DNA of 64,000 nucleotides. Source: Eutypa lata. Lineage: Eukaryota; Ascomycota; Sordariomycetes; Xylariales; Diatrypaceae. This document shows, one piece after another, positions 46,558-58,262 of this stretch. The stretch spans positions 744,001 to 808,000 of the forward strand of contig JAKULF010000006.1 in NCBI GenBank assembly GCA_022661535.1, given 5' to 3'. The notes under the pieces were generated by a model. That model was not told the DNA's origin. It worked only from the letters and a program-made list of their open reading frames with translations, and searched no databases. The stretch's first letter is position 1. Every line of letters starts with the position of its first letter. A program made the translations under genes and the position numbers.

Positions 46558-47915
46558 TGTTTACTCTTCTTTTTTTCTCTCTCCTCTCTTCCTTTCTTTT
46601 TTCTTTTAATTTCTTTTGCATCTATAGTAAGTAGGTAGGCACTTTCTGTAACTACCTTCGGTCCTTTTTGAACCAAGTTTTCTCCCAATGAGTCAACGCC
46701 CCACCCACCCTTCGAAGAAAGTCAGCGGCAGTCTAGCTAGATGTTTAACGTCCTCAAGATGCAAATACATACGTAGTAGTAATTACCCTAGATACCTAGC
46801 TAACTGGTTACCTGCTAACTAAGCTCTATATGTACCTACCTATATTAGCGACAGCCCCAGGTTGGTAAATACGTCTTAAAGTTGGTTGTTGGGTACGATG
46901 ATGTTCGAGTTCTGTCTACGATGTAACTAGGTACCTAATGACTAACACGTCAACACGTGAGGTGGATGAGGCTAACGAAATGTTATCTATTTATAGAACT
47001 CCCGTCTATGTCCGAGCTATAAAATTTGCAGATCCACATGCACATGCAGCTACATATTCAACTGAGGTAGGCGCCACTCATTAGCCAATTAGCCACAAAC
47101 GGCGCCCAAGAACGCTTGGCTACTTCCTATCGTGAGAATTACCAATACCTGCAGATGAACACCGAGATATAATCAGCTCGAGCCGGGATAATTGGACATA
47201 TGACACAAAATCTACCAAATGTAATGAATCAGTCAAGTCACTATGGACATGTTGGTCACAAAGCACATTTTCAATCGACGATATCAACAAGCAAAGCGAC
47301 CTATGCTCCAATTATGTAACGAGAATCCCCATCATGTAATAGATGGATGGATGAATTGATTGATTGATCGATGTCATCGTCTATGTGCAGAATCTTAAGC
47401 ATCATATGTACATTACAACTCAGCTCAGCCCAGCCCAGCCCAGCTCGTTTCCCCCACCGGGCACCGGGCTCGTGTATTAGAAAGATATAATAAAGTCTAG
47501 TCGTATCATTTGAAGTGACAAACATATCCCCTCCGTCCGCGTCTTTTCTCCCAGATCTGTGTGAAACTGGGGGATGGGTTGATTGGTTGGTCGTTCGTTC
47601 GTCTTGGTGCGAATCCTCAAATCCGGTTTTCATCATGACAAAGCAGAGCCCTAGGAGCACTTCCCTACCGGCCCGTACACACAAAACGCCGTCTACTAGT
47701 TAGAAAACCGTTCAATCAAATTCTAGAATTTCCGCTGGTTTCGTCGTCAAAACTCTTCCGCCGGTCGTGGCCATTCAACCGGCTGAACATATTTCAAATC
47801 TCGTATATCCCCCTCGTCATAACGCCATCCAATGCTTCTTATCCTATTACCCTTATACCACCAGGGCGCAAATTTCCTGCGCATCTTATATACACCGCTA
47901 TCGTTGATTGATTCC
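46558..47915. other. Intergenic, no gene seen
   Basis: About 1.36 kb downstream of the tRNA, with a pyrimidine-rich run at 46560-46620, a small CAGCT/CAGCC direct repeat at about 47415-47445, and the presumed 3' UTR of the channel gene. Confidence 0.5.
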
Positions 47916-50900
47916 CTAATAATCACGAGCGGGCTTTCTCCGCGTTCGGAAGTAGTCGTAGGCCATGGGGTCTTGTCCGGGAGAGAGGGGGTCTTCTTCC
48001 TGAGGCAAACCGCCGTAACCCCGGGGACCTCCACCTAACATGCCTACACCACCAGGGGCCGCTCTAACCGGCCCGGGGCTGGCTACCGGCATCGCCGCTG
48101 CGTTGCCCACCAAGCCAGAATTACTATCGTTTCCTTGGGCGTAGAATGGACTCCGAGACCGGCTAACCTCCGGACCGCCATATGGGCTGCCCAATGGTTG
48201 CTGATACATACCTGGACCGGGACTACCAAGTCTAGGAATAGTTGGCATGCCACTGGGACTAGCAGTTCGAGGGAGATTCGGGATTCCGGGGCTAGCAGGT
48301 CTCGAATTCGGCTCGCTGCCATTCCACATGCTGCTTCCTGGCGTACCTGGGCGCATTGTATCCCCTGATCGACCAAATATGTCACCACCACCATGCTCAG
48401 ATGCAAACTCAGAACGATTCTTATAATATTGAAAATCAAGGCGCGATTCAGGGACAATCTCAAATCCGGGTACTCCGGCAGATTTTCCTGGTTTGCCAGA
48501 TGCCATCGAGTTGAGGATATAGGCATCTGAATATCCTGAGCTCGACATCGTGTCTCCAGAGTCAGCTTCACGGCCGTCGGATAGTCGACCTTTGTATACC
48601 GAGGCAAGTATGTTCTGGGCCTTCGCGTGCACCATGGGGGTGATGAGCGGCTTGTATAGTGCTGGGTGACCAAATCTAGAAGCGAGTCGATTGTCGCGAG
48701 CGAAGGGGTCTTTCTGCATGGAACTTTCCTGTATATGACGAGTGGCGTAAAAATTGATCTTCTCATCAAACACCCTCGCACAATACACCTTGAAAATTAT
48801 CATGATGAAAGGTAGAGGTATGACCGCATAGAGCATCATGTGTGTTCCATCACCACGTTCCCAAATGGTCAACCAGATGATTAAATTGGATAGCATCGTA
48901 CCGAAAATGACACGATTGAACAAGACGCGCCAGAATAACCCTCCAGATTCTGTCTTGGTGACGAAAATGTATAATAGGAGATATTTCTTCAGCCATACGT
49001 CGATGGAAAAGTACAGCGCTGCCGCGGGTAGTACTAAAGGTTGGATACCGGCGAAACAAAGCGCAACGGTCGTGTAGAATAGGAAATAGTTGTAGTAGCT
49101 AGCATAGTCGAAGGCAGGAGGTGCGGTCAGCTCGATAAGTTGCCTCGGAGTCGGATTTGAAAGCTTGCGCATGAAGAACCCCCAGATTAATGTCCAAATT
49201 TGTGCTAAATCGATAGCCGCGCCGAGGTTTCTCTGCAACAGCCAAGTAATCCAGAAAGGAGACATTTGACAAAGGGAGACAAACAAGGCGGATGGGAAAT
49301 TCTGTCCTCGGATAGCTGCCCATAGATCAGAACCTTTTTGTGTTTCTTGAACCACCTTCGATACGAACGTCCATACGGTACTAAAGAAGGAGAAGACGAT
49401 AAGATTGTTGAAGACGAAGAAGGCGTAAAGCTTGGCCACGACATGTCGCTCACGCCCAGTTTTGGTTCGATCACCGGCTCGGATAGAAAGTCGGCGAAAT
49501 ATAATGGGTAGGAGTAGATAAATCAAGGATGTGAGAGCTGGCGACGCAACACCCTGAACGATGGACCAAAACCCAGTATTGGCAGATAGCGAGTCCTGAA
49601 ATGCATCCCAAACTAATCCGAGGTTGCTCAAATTGACTAGGAAAACTGCGATCATAGCATTAGGTGCAATCCACAAAAAGGTCAGGAGGGCAATCCAGAG
49701 GTTGATGATGAAGCCCCGCCAGCTTCTGGCAGCTGGACTGAGTGGCATATTATCCCAAATGATGTCGTTCGGTCGAGGTGCAAGACGGACAGTTGTGCCT
49801 TCGGGCTTCTTCCTCCGTAGAGCATACGCGATGCTATGAGCCTCGGATATATCGTCGTAGCTGGCGAATCCATAAGGGAGAGTATTGCGTTTGTCGATAC
49901 TAATTCGAGCCTCCTTGACTTCCATTTCCAGCTCTTTGATTCTCTGAGTTAGGTATTCGATGGCATCAACCTTCTGGCCTTTGGGATACGTGCTGTAAGA
50001 AGGATCCTTTTTTGACGGGTAACATAACGGTCTAGCGGGTGGCAGATTTAGAGGGTCCTTGAGATACTTTGCCAGAACACTCTCGAGTTTCCGAACCGCA
50101 TGATCATGCTGCTGGATTAAGTCGGGAAGATGTTTGACATTTCGTGCGATAGCTGTACGTGAGAATGAAGACTGGGGTATAACCGAGTCGATTATTCTAG
50201 CGATCCCCTCATCATTCCCCTTATTCTTTGGAATATCGTTTAACTTGGCGTCTGTTAGCAGGCTGTATATGAACTATTAAAACGTAGGGAGGATTAATAC
50301 CATCAAGGTCCGGGCATGCAGACTGTGCTGATACTCTTCGCTTTCGAAGTACATGCGGCGAAGCTGCAGAACTTTCCTATAGTTCCACCAGAGGAAGCCA
50401 CCTATTACAAAGTTGATGGCATACCCCATGAGGACCAAACTCCAAAGAGGGCTTCCCCAGACATTCGACGGTGTTAATCTCAAGTACCATTTCTGCTCGT
50501 TGTTGTCGGTGGTCTTCGACCAGAATATGGGAAGAAGAATGGCGGAGCCGAGGATAGCTAGCACTAGGAATATATTGCGACACATCTTGGTAAACCTCAT
50601 AAAAATCGCTGCATCCATGCCGGCATAACCGATAAATTCCTTCTCGTTTGTGTTCCATAAAGGCATGACCCAAGCATGGTAGCCGTTGCCAATAGGAGGC
50701 GGAGCATGCTTCTCGTCGGCATGTTTGAGCTTTGGGGCGTATACTACCGAGTTATGAGGTCGGACAAAGGAGAAACAGATAGCGATAGCGACTGTAAATC
50801 CGATAGAGGTTCCCAAGGCGGACCAAATGGCGTCACCGGCGAGCTAAATATCATTAGTCAATGTGAACAGCTCTAGCCACGACCAGCAGGTAGACGGCGG

Positions 50901-51043
50901 ACGGTGGACGGTGGATGTTGGAAAGAATGAAAGTGTCATACATTTTGCCCGAACGGATTGGCGAGTAGGTCTAGGAGCTCCTGACCGGCATCTTTCTCAT
51001 CTCTTGATACCAAATGTCCCACATTGCGCAATAAACCGTCCAT
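47916..51043 (-). CDS. OSCA/TMEM63 family stress-gated cation channel (Csc1-like)
   Basis: Three exons, 50942-51043, 50301-50843 and 47916-50243, give 990 residues. Exons are in phase 0 throughout; the second intron is GTATTA...GCTAAC...AAG (57 nt). The N-terminal membrane part (LAGDAIWSALGTSIGFT...) leads to SEEYQHSLHARTLM-LNDIPKNKGNDEGIARI, the start of the cytosolic RNA-recognition-like insert. The insert ends with NDIIWDNMPLSPAARSWR, the conserved entry to the channel core. About seven core helices follow, including PPAFDYASYYNYFLFY, and then a Pro/Gly/Ser-rich cytosolic tail. Family members are mechanically or osmotically gated calcium-permeable channels (Arabidopsis OSCA1, yeast Csc1). 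Plasma-membrane localisation is expected. The minus-strand 5' flank (51400-51640) is strongly pyrimidine-rich, typical of a fungal promoter/leader. Confidence 0.92.
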
Positions 51044-54000
51044 CTTTGTGGTTGTCACGAAGGCCCCTTCTAGGAGCGATCGTATTCGAGGTCAAGGCGG
51101 AGCAGTGGCAAACTGCGACCCCTGGGGCAGAGGGTCGGACCCCGGACAGCGTAGTATAGACTGACGATGGCTGGACGGTATGACGAGTCGCTCGAAATGC
51201 TTGGTATCTTCCCTTATGTCGAATAGCGGGAAATGGACACAGACGTGTAAACGTATGTCGATATTCGAGAGCGGATTCGCGTAAGAGTCGTGGTACGTAG
51301 GTATACAGCTTCCGCAATCGATGCTAGTAGACACAAAGGGGACGCAAACGAGTGACGCGCTCCAGTTGTGTTCGTTGAAAGGGTAGATGTGAGTATGTAG
51401 CTAAGGGGGTTGTAAGAAACGAACGAAAGAATAAAGAATCGAGTGGGTATGTCGTAATAGGCCAAGATTCAATACTTCAAAGTGTTCAACTTTCAAGGGA
51501 AAGGGAGGGAGTCTGGAGAGAGAAAAAAGAGGGTCACGGATACGAAGAGCGTCCACCGGCTTGAATGCCAAGATTCGGCAAGCGCAAGGATGGGAAGACA
51601 CCAGGACACTTAGAGAAGTACCAGGTATCAGGGATTATGAAGGGCAGGTACGTATTCTTGATTCAACCCAGCTGGAACTTCCATATGTACATGGAACCTA
51701 GGTATTGGGTTATGTATGTACCTATGTATATAATGTATTGATAGTAAATACCAGAAGCAATTCAATTGTCCCCAAAGTATTTTCAACATCCAGAGTTTAA
51801 GAGTAAAGAAGACAGATTGAAACGATGTAATATGTGGGATCGAGGATCGAAGAGTTAAGTAAATCCTATGCAAACATGAAAGCCCTGAAATCAAGTTTAC
51901 TACTATGTAGGTACCTCTTATCGGCAGGCAAGTGTTGAGGAGCTGCCTACTACATACAACCCGACACCATACGTGTATGTAGATTGTAGATGTACGTATG
52001 GACTGGACTTATTGGACTTATGGAGAAAGTGGGTAAGATTCAAATGGACAGCAAGAGGCATGGCGTGGAGAATGGAGAGATCAGGAGAGTACACATCGGG
52101 GATCGAGTCGATTCTTTTAGCGTCAGAGCGTCTAGACTTGTGTCTACGCTGCTATGTACTGACTAACTGTAATCCATTGTTTCTAAAGTCGTCGTCATTC
52201 ATGCGAGTTACATATGTGCATCCGATCCCATACATCTTGTACGTTAAGTGTGGTAGGTACAGCAGCAGTGATATCGAAACACCAAACATAAAACAATCCC
52301 AACAGGCTGGATTATGTGGGCGCGATGCCGTTACCCCGGAACCGAATAAACCGAGCTAAGTTTATTCTCGTGGTGATACCTACCTGCACAATCAATCAGT
52401 TCGAACATGAATTGAGTTTTATACATAGAAAGTTTTGTTCCTGTGGCTGTGGTAAGGCGACGTGGTTTTTTGTGTCCTTCCAAGGTTCATCTTGTATCAC
52501 TTCCCTGCTAAGATAAGATATGTACAAAGCTGACCTGGATCTTGAGCCAGCAGGCCCTGAAGATCTCGTCCGAAAAATGCATGCATCTACATATGTAGTT
52601 AGTTAGTTATCTGCTGACAGCTTTCGTTCCATGTCACCAGGTAAGTATCTTACCCATTAATGTCTCAGTCATATCATAAGCATAAAGTTTATCTATGTGA
52701 AGTATCGCCTTCATTCATCGCAGTTTCTTTATCTTCTTCATTTTTCTCTATTTAAATGGCTTCATGTTTTATTCGCGGTAGTAATTAGTTATTGTTAGAA
52801 ACAAGAGACCACCTGGTTACAGCAGATCATGCAAGGGATCCGGGCCCAGCGGCATCCCGCCCTGTATTTAGCGCACAGCGTCCATGTCGGCAGGTCGGGT
52901 TCTTGAACTTCTTGTTCAATAAGGGCCCCCTGACCGCTCTCCACTAAAAAGTTTATTTTTGACCGGCAAGCCTGGCCGTTAACTTCATGTATGTATGTAG
53001 CCACCGGAATCAACCAGTAACGGGACCCTGAATTAGCACTGTCACGCTTTCTCTCCAATGATATGCCGGCATGCCGAACCGCCCAGGTTTCTCAATACGA
53101 ACTGTCATTCCAAGATGCAAGACATCCACTCATCTCAGGGCTTTTTTTCTTTTCTTTCATGCGGACCGATCTCATTGGCGGACGTCGCATTTGATGGTCA
53201 AATATTTATGCATCAAAGCAACGCTGCTTCTTATGTAAGCCCCCATAAAGAAGGACATTCGTGAATGCCAAGTAAAGATAAGCTTTCCGCTATTGGTAAA
53301 CCAGTTTGGCATTTTGTAACCGAAACTCAGCGTTTGAATAAATATCAAGGGCTTTTCAATACATCTAAGGTATCAAGGCGATGTAATTGAAGGGTAATAG
53401 ACCAGACTGCGGAAATCGTTTGTTATTATTAGCTTAATGGCATAAGTTCTTGTCAATGGAGGCCATTTCTTGTGTAGTATTATGAGCTCTATCCTGTGAT
53501 TATTATTACTGTTGATAGTTGTCCCTATTTCTCGGCGTGGCCTATCTCATGTCAGGGGGTCGACCTCAGTCATTCACATATTGAAGAATCATTGTTGTCC
53601 GTCAGAATAGTTTGCTTAGTCTATCACCACTGACCCCTCAGACTTGGTCAGTTGATGCGAATCGGCTATAAACGAAACTACTAAGCTCTCAACATGATAA
53701 CGTAAGATTCTTCTAACTGAATCGCCTCTTATTACTCGTGTAGACAGTTGGAAATATAGGGGGGCGGAACTTGAGAAGTCAAATTTATATTTACTCGTTG
53801 ACTAAGGCCAGTAATCATGTATTCGTCGCCCAACGTGTGATTGACGACTGAGATATATTGACCCAGGTTACAATATTTGCAATAACTAGGTAATGATATT
53901 GGCGTTGTATGCAAAGCGATTGGAATCCCTTGGCGGGATTTAAAAAGTGCTTGACGAGAGAATATATATACGTTACCTAAGTATATAGGAATTTATGTTA

Positions 54001-54229
54001 CACATGTACAAATCACCATCCTAGCCGGTATACTTAATACACAACATCGATACTGCAGACCTATAGTCGACTTACCGTTGTGCGTTGATCGTGGGGAGGC
54101 GGAAACGAGGAAAGACATCCGAATTTCATTAATATTATTTTGTCTACCAGTTGATGCCTACTTCGTCTATCCATATTCTAACACGACCACACCCCCATAG
54201 GAAACCATCTATCTCTACACATCCACGGA
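51044..54229. other. Intergenic, no gene seen
   Basis: About 3.2 kb. It includes the leader/promoter of the channel gene (to about 51700) and the 3' flank of the DUF1275 gene. Short open frames such as 52795-53058 lack ATG starts or protein-like composition. Nothing further supported. Confidence 0.45.
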
Positions 54230-55108
54230 TTACTTGCCCTCAACCAAAACCCGCTCATCCTTAACCTTCCACGCAGCCCACGCAACGGCAATACCCAACT
54301 TCACCACACCCCCAATCCACAGCGCAGCGCTCAGCCCCGCCCGACTGCGACTGAGCCAGCCCCCGGCTACCGCGCCCGCCAGCATCAGCACGGCAGCAGC
54401 AGCGCGCCGGTTCCGCTTCGGGTTCTGGGCCCAGGGCGCGAGCAGGGCCGGATCGCTGAACAAATCGCAGTACAGGCTCGTGAGCACGTTGGTGGGCACC
54501 TCGTTGAAGCCCAGCTGCCGGCTGGAGACGATCTGGCCCCCGAACCCAAACGCGAGCAAGGTCACGATGGCGAGGGCGCGCGGGTCCCACTCCTCGGCGC
54601 GCGCCATGGCCTCGGCGGCCTCCAGCGACCGGAACGAGGGCGCGGCCCCGCCCTGCGCCAGCGCCGCCGCCGCGAGGATCAGGAGCGCCTGGGCGCCGAA
54701 GTTGCCGGCGAGGGTCCCCTTGGCGGTGGGGCGCTTCGTCGCAGTTGTGGCCTTGCTGAAGACGAAGACGCCGAGGATGAAGGCGCCGATCGAGCAGAGG
54801 GCGCGCAGCCAGAGGAGGGGCACGTTGGAGGGGAGGCTGGCGGTGCCGAGCGCGAGGAACACCGTGTTGCCGGTTTGCATCGAGACGAAGACCGAGGACG
54901 CGTTGAACGCGACGCTGTCGCAGAGGCCCGAGACCAGACTGCACAGACATATTGGGATGTCAGCGTGGTTCTTGTCGACCGAGCCGCGCATGTTGGAGAA
55001 GACGGACGACGTCTTGTGGCGGCCATTATACTGATGGCGTTGCGACTCAAATGAGGCACGTCCGGACGTGTCGCTGGAGGTTGGGAGAACAGGCTCGAGG
55101 GCCGCCAT
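54230..55108 (-). CDS. DUF1275 (YoaK-like) membrane protein
   Basis: Single-exon gene of 292 residues, ATG at 55106-55108. After a hydrophilic N-terminal ~48 residues come about six or seven membrane segments. Family landmarks: ICLCSLVSGLCDSVAFNASSVF and VSMQTGNTVFLALG at the start, LLAFGFGGQIVSSRQLGFNE and VPTNVLTSLYCDLFSD in the middle. The QTGN and TNVLT segments are typical of DUF1275. Function is unknown across the family; a small-molecule transport role is often guessed. The gene is much richer in G+C than its AT-leaning flanks. Confidence 0.88.
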   Translation of the reverse strand: MAALEPVLPTSSDTSGRASFESQRHQYNGRHKTSSVFSNMRGSVDKNHADIPICLCSLVSGLCDSVAFNASSVFVSMQTGNTVFLALGTASLPSNVPLLWLRALCSIGAFILGVFVFSKATTATKRPTAKGTLAGNFGAQALLILAAAALAQGGAAPSFRSLEAAEAMARAEEWDPRALAIVTLLAFGFGGQIVSSRQLGFNEVPTNVLTSLYCDLFSDPALLAPWAQNPKRNRRAAAAVLMLAGAVAGGWLSRSRAGLSAALWIGGVVKLGIAVAWAAWKVKDERVLVEGK

Positions 55109-55799
55109 TTGAATTGACTGATTTCGTCCCTTCTGCGGGTCTTTATGACGTTGCGACGATAGATGTTATGCTGGATTTTCTTCGACCCATGTGTAGTTGC
55201 GTGTATGATCTGATTAAGACATAATCAAAGCTTCACGAAAACTCGGGGGCCTTCGTCTTAAATAACTGCTTACCTACTTAGTTGATCTCCAGACTATGAC
55301 TCGATGGGTCGTCGGCTTCTCCCCGATAACGCGGTCCGATGGCGTGCTTGGCGCTATTTCACAAGAGGATTCTCCCCAAATTAAACGTAGCAAATCTCAA
55401 CCCCTTGTTGAGCAACCCCAAAGCCAGACAAAGCAGGTTATTTGAAGCTATTCACGCTTTGATTTGATATATTTGATATGTTTCAACTCGCAATTCACAC
55501 CAATTATTTAAACAAGTGCCTAAGTTGGGTTAGGTCGACGACTTTCTAACTAGGGTGCACAGGGATTTAATTCGTATAATGTAAGCACCCAGCAGTTACC
55601 AATCATGTCATTGCTAAATTAAATGACACGATAATGTCTCCTGAAAATACTAGAATTCGAATAATTTGCGTTCAGACAATAGTAATCACAGATTATTCCA
55701 CATTTAACATTGTAGTACTACGATTATTCGAATCTAGCAGTATCTAGACAATCATATTTACCTGTCTAGGGCATATAAGCTACATAGGTAGGGCAAGCC
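55109..55799. other. Intergenic, no gene seen
   Basis: About 690 bases between the DUF1275 gene start and the Fic gene 3' end. No coding-like frame. Confidence 0.5.
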
Positions 55800-56960
55800 T
55801 TAAGACGACTCAGATAAAATCTTAGCAAGGTGTTCGAATTCTTCTTTGGCATGTCGTAGGGTCAATGTCGCTAGTTCTTTCCAGTGTTTCCGTTTGTATT
55901 CATCCTCATCCTCGTCCCCATCGCAAGCCGATGATTCAGCCTCAGAAGCTCGTGCAGCAACGGAGAGGTATTCATTGCGATCCGTCTCTTTCTCGCCAAG
56001 TGAAACTAAGATGCCTGCATATTTCAGCAGGATAGCGTTGAGAATAAGACGGCATGTTCGACCGTTACCATCAAGAAAGGGGTGTATGTTGACGAATTTG
56101 TGACAGTACTTTGCAGCTAGACAGAAGGGGTCAAGCGATCCAACTTTGGTAGCGGACTTGATATCAGCGTTGAAATCAGTAATGAGACGGTCCATTTCCA
56201 CTGGTATTGCGCTCCAACGGGTGAAATTTGCAAACCCACATCCTACTGCGACCTTGCGGTATTTGCCAGAATATGTATCATACGACTCTCCACTCGGGCT
56301 TGATACTTCGTAGGTAAGGATCTTATGAGTAGTGAGTATGAGCTCTTCGCTAAGCTGGCAGTCGAGCAGTACCATCTGAGTGACGATGTGACGGAACGCT
56401 CGGGCATGCTGTACTATTTCGCGACGACTGCGGATAATGGCCGATGTGTCGGCGGGAAGGTTTTGCATGAGCAAGTAGGCTTGTAATTCCTTGTAGTCTA
56501 GATCTCGTTCATCGAAGTCGTCCTTGACTGGCTCGCCTTTTAAAATTCTTTGACAGAGACGAAGCGTGATATCGTAGCCAGCTCCAGCAGCTTCAATAGA
56601 GTTTGAACCGAAGATCAAACGTGCCATCATCTCGAGTAGATGACTCTCTAGGTCTATTTCCTGCTCTGGGCTAAGTGATGCCATAATTTTCACTACGTCA
56701 TGGTAGAACCCTTGTGTATCCTTGAAGAGCTCGTCAGGATCATCCTCAAAATGCATGTAATCGTAACATCCATCCATTCGAACCGTGAAAGGCGTAGGTA
56801 GTGATTTTCCTTGAATCCCGCCGCGAAATGGGTATGATGATTTCCATTTAAGTTGTAGGGATTGCGGTAAGTTCAAGCCGAACTTCTCTGGCGAGATTGT
56901 ACTATTAGTTCGCTGGATACCTAACTCGCCAAAAACTTCATGTAGGCTTTTGCGGCCCAT
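55800..56960 (-). CDS. Fic-domain protein (AMPylation-type)
   Basis: About 386 residues from the ATG at 56958-56960 (MGRKSLHEVFGELG). The frame stays open upstream to 57137 without another ATG, so an upstream exon is possible; the relic at 17.9-18.1 kb is also similar upstream of this ATG. The catalytic loop HPFLDGNGRTCR is intact (consensus HPFxDGNGR), near residue 300. An N-terminal inhibitory-helix-like stretch FGSNSIEAAG lies upstream, so this is a class II arrangement. The position usually Gly/Asn after the inhibitory Glu is Ala. Fic enzymes transfer AMP or related nucleotides to hydroxyl side chains of target proteins; the target here is unknown. The C-terminus is acidic then helical. 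Such genes are patchy in fungi and often suspected of transfer from bacteria. Confidence 0.85.
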   Translation of the reverse strand: MGRKSLHEVFGELGIQRTNSTISPEKFGLNLPQSLQLKWKSSYPFRGGIQGKSLPTPFTVRMDGCYDYMHFEDDPDELFKDTQGFYHDVVKIMASLSPEQEIDLESHLLEMMARLIFGSNSIEAAGAGYDITLRLCQRILKGEPVKDDFDERDLDYKELQAYLLMQNLPADTSAIIRSRREIVQHARAFRHIVTQMVLLDCQLSEELILTTHKILTYEVSSPSGESYDTYSGKYRKVAVGCGFANFTRWSAIPVEMDRLITDFNADIKSATKVGSLDPFCLAAKYCHKFVNIHPFLDGNGRTCRLILNAILLKYAGILVSLGEKETDRNEYLSVAARASEAESSACDGDEDEDEYKRKHWKELATLTLRHAKEEFEHLAKILSESS

Positions 56961-57894
56961 CTTCTCGGTAGAGGACTTCGGCGGTGATGACAAGTTTCTT
57001 ATATTTCTGACGTCAGAAGCTGAACAAAAAGAGAAGAGTTTAGGTCTATTGGAATGATCGTTATCCGATGATTGGGAATAAAACACAAGAAAAGAGAAAT
57101 AATAGTAAATTAATCTGACTAAACCCTGATAGTTCAAAGGCTATATAGCTATTTCCGACACCCCTCTATTTGTTCGACAAGCAAGCGTAATCCGTAGGTA
57201 GCTTCAACAAACGTTAAATGATTTAAGTTGAAAATTTAACTTCGCATCATCGGAAACACCACTTAAAGAATATTTAAGCTCGTCTGTTAGGTGCAACACG
57301 TACAGGTGAGTAAAGTCATTCATTACCAATAGAATGAATGCCTAGTTGCTGGGAATGATCCTTCAGGGATCTATTCCACATTTTGTATGAAGAAATACAT
57401 AACTAGGTAGCTTGAAGATGCAGGTGCGTTGTTTTTTTTAGATTAAGCTTAATAAATACGTTTTGATATAATTATCAACCGTAGTATACCTGCACCGCTG
57501 TAGTTGCGGTGGCGCAACCACCTTTCAATTAAGTATTTATGTAGTTATGAAGTAGTTACATCTATGGATATATATAGGTACCTAATTAACTTAGAAGTGC
57601 AAAAGCCAGTGTATTGATTATTCAATCGTTTCTAGATATCATGTCATTTATCACGCTACGGAATAAGGTGCCACATGTTTACATGCTCTCATTAATACGG
57701 CACGCTATTGAGGAAGAATTTGTATTATACCCTACATAACATACCCCTAATCAAACCTACAAAGTTGAGGCAACAGCTAGTAAATTATGAGACTAAATGA
57801 ATGTGAATTGGAATATGAGCCTAAGCAATGTTGGAATGGATATGCACGGAAAGAAGAAACATATATGTAAGGAAAGCATGTAGGAGACCACTTC
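56961..57894. other. Intergenic, Fic upstream region
   Basis: Possible upstream Fic exon or leader at 56961-57140; the rest up to the GH10 remnant shows no gene. Confidence 0.4.
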
Positions 57895-58262
57895 TCAGGC
57901 GCGCTTAACAGAATCCGCGGCAGCATAGTAGGCATCCTTAGGCTGGTAGTTACTGTCGAAGAGAAGAGGCGTCTTCGCCGCGTTCGGGGAGTCCTGCATC
58001 GTGTATCTATTAGCCCTAGGCTCGCGGTCGCGTCCACCGGGAATCTGAATATAAACTTACCTTGTCGGCGACACGCCAGGTAGTAATACCGATACACTTC
58101 TTCACCTTCATGCAGGCGTCGGCTACGGCCCAGTAGTCGCTGCTGCTGGCCCCCTCGATGTCGAGCTCGGTGATGGCGATCTCCGAGACACCAGTGCCAG
58201 CGAGCGCATCTAAGGCTCCCTTCACGCCACCGGTGTTGCCAAAACTTTGAGGATAACGTCGC
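57895..58262 (-). pseudogene. 3' fragment of a GH10 endo-xylanase gene
   Basis: Two exons, about 58061-58262 and 57895-57993, join in phase 0 across a GTAAGT...GCAG intron. They encode only the last ~100 residues of a GH10 xylanase: [21 protein letters not shown] with the nucleophile glutamate, [21 protein letters not shown], then TPLLFDSNYQPKDAYYA and a stop. The family normally has about 300 residues, with a TIM barrel and an acid-base glutamate in the N-terminal two thirds; those are missing. Homology stops abruptly near 58262 in sequence with no start or signal peptide. [10 protein letters not shown] has Arg where Gly is usual. Best read as a truncated remnant. Confidence 0.8.

Noticed and set aside
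47747..48034. 95-codon minus-strand frame overlapping the channel gene C-terminus
   Set aside because: Reads rather protein-like at its end, but lies in another frame of a well-supported exon and I found no in-phase splice to join it to the channel.
52795..53058. 87-codon minus-strand open frame
   Set aside because: Its first codon is TTG, not ATG, and no motif or intron signal supports it.
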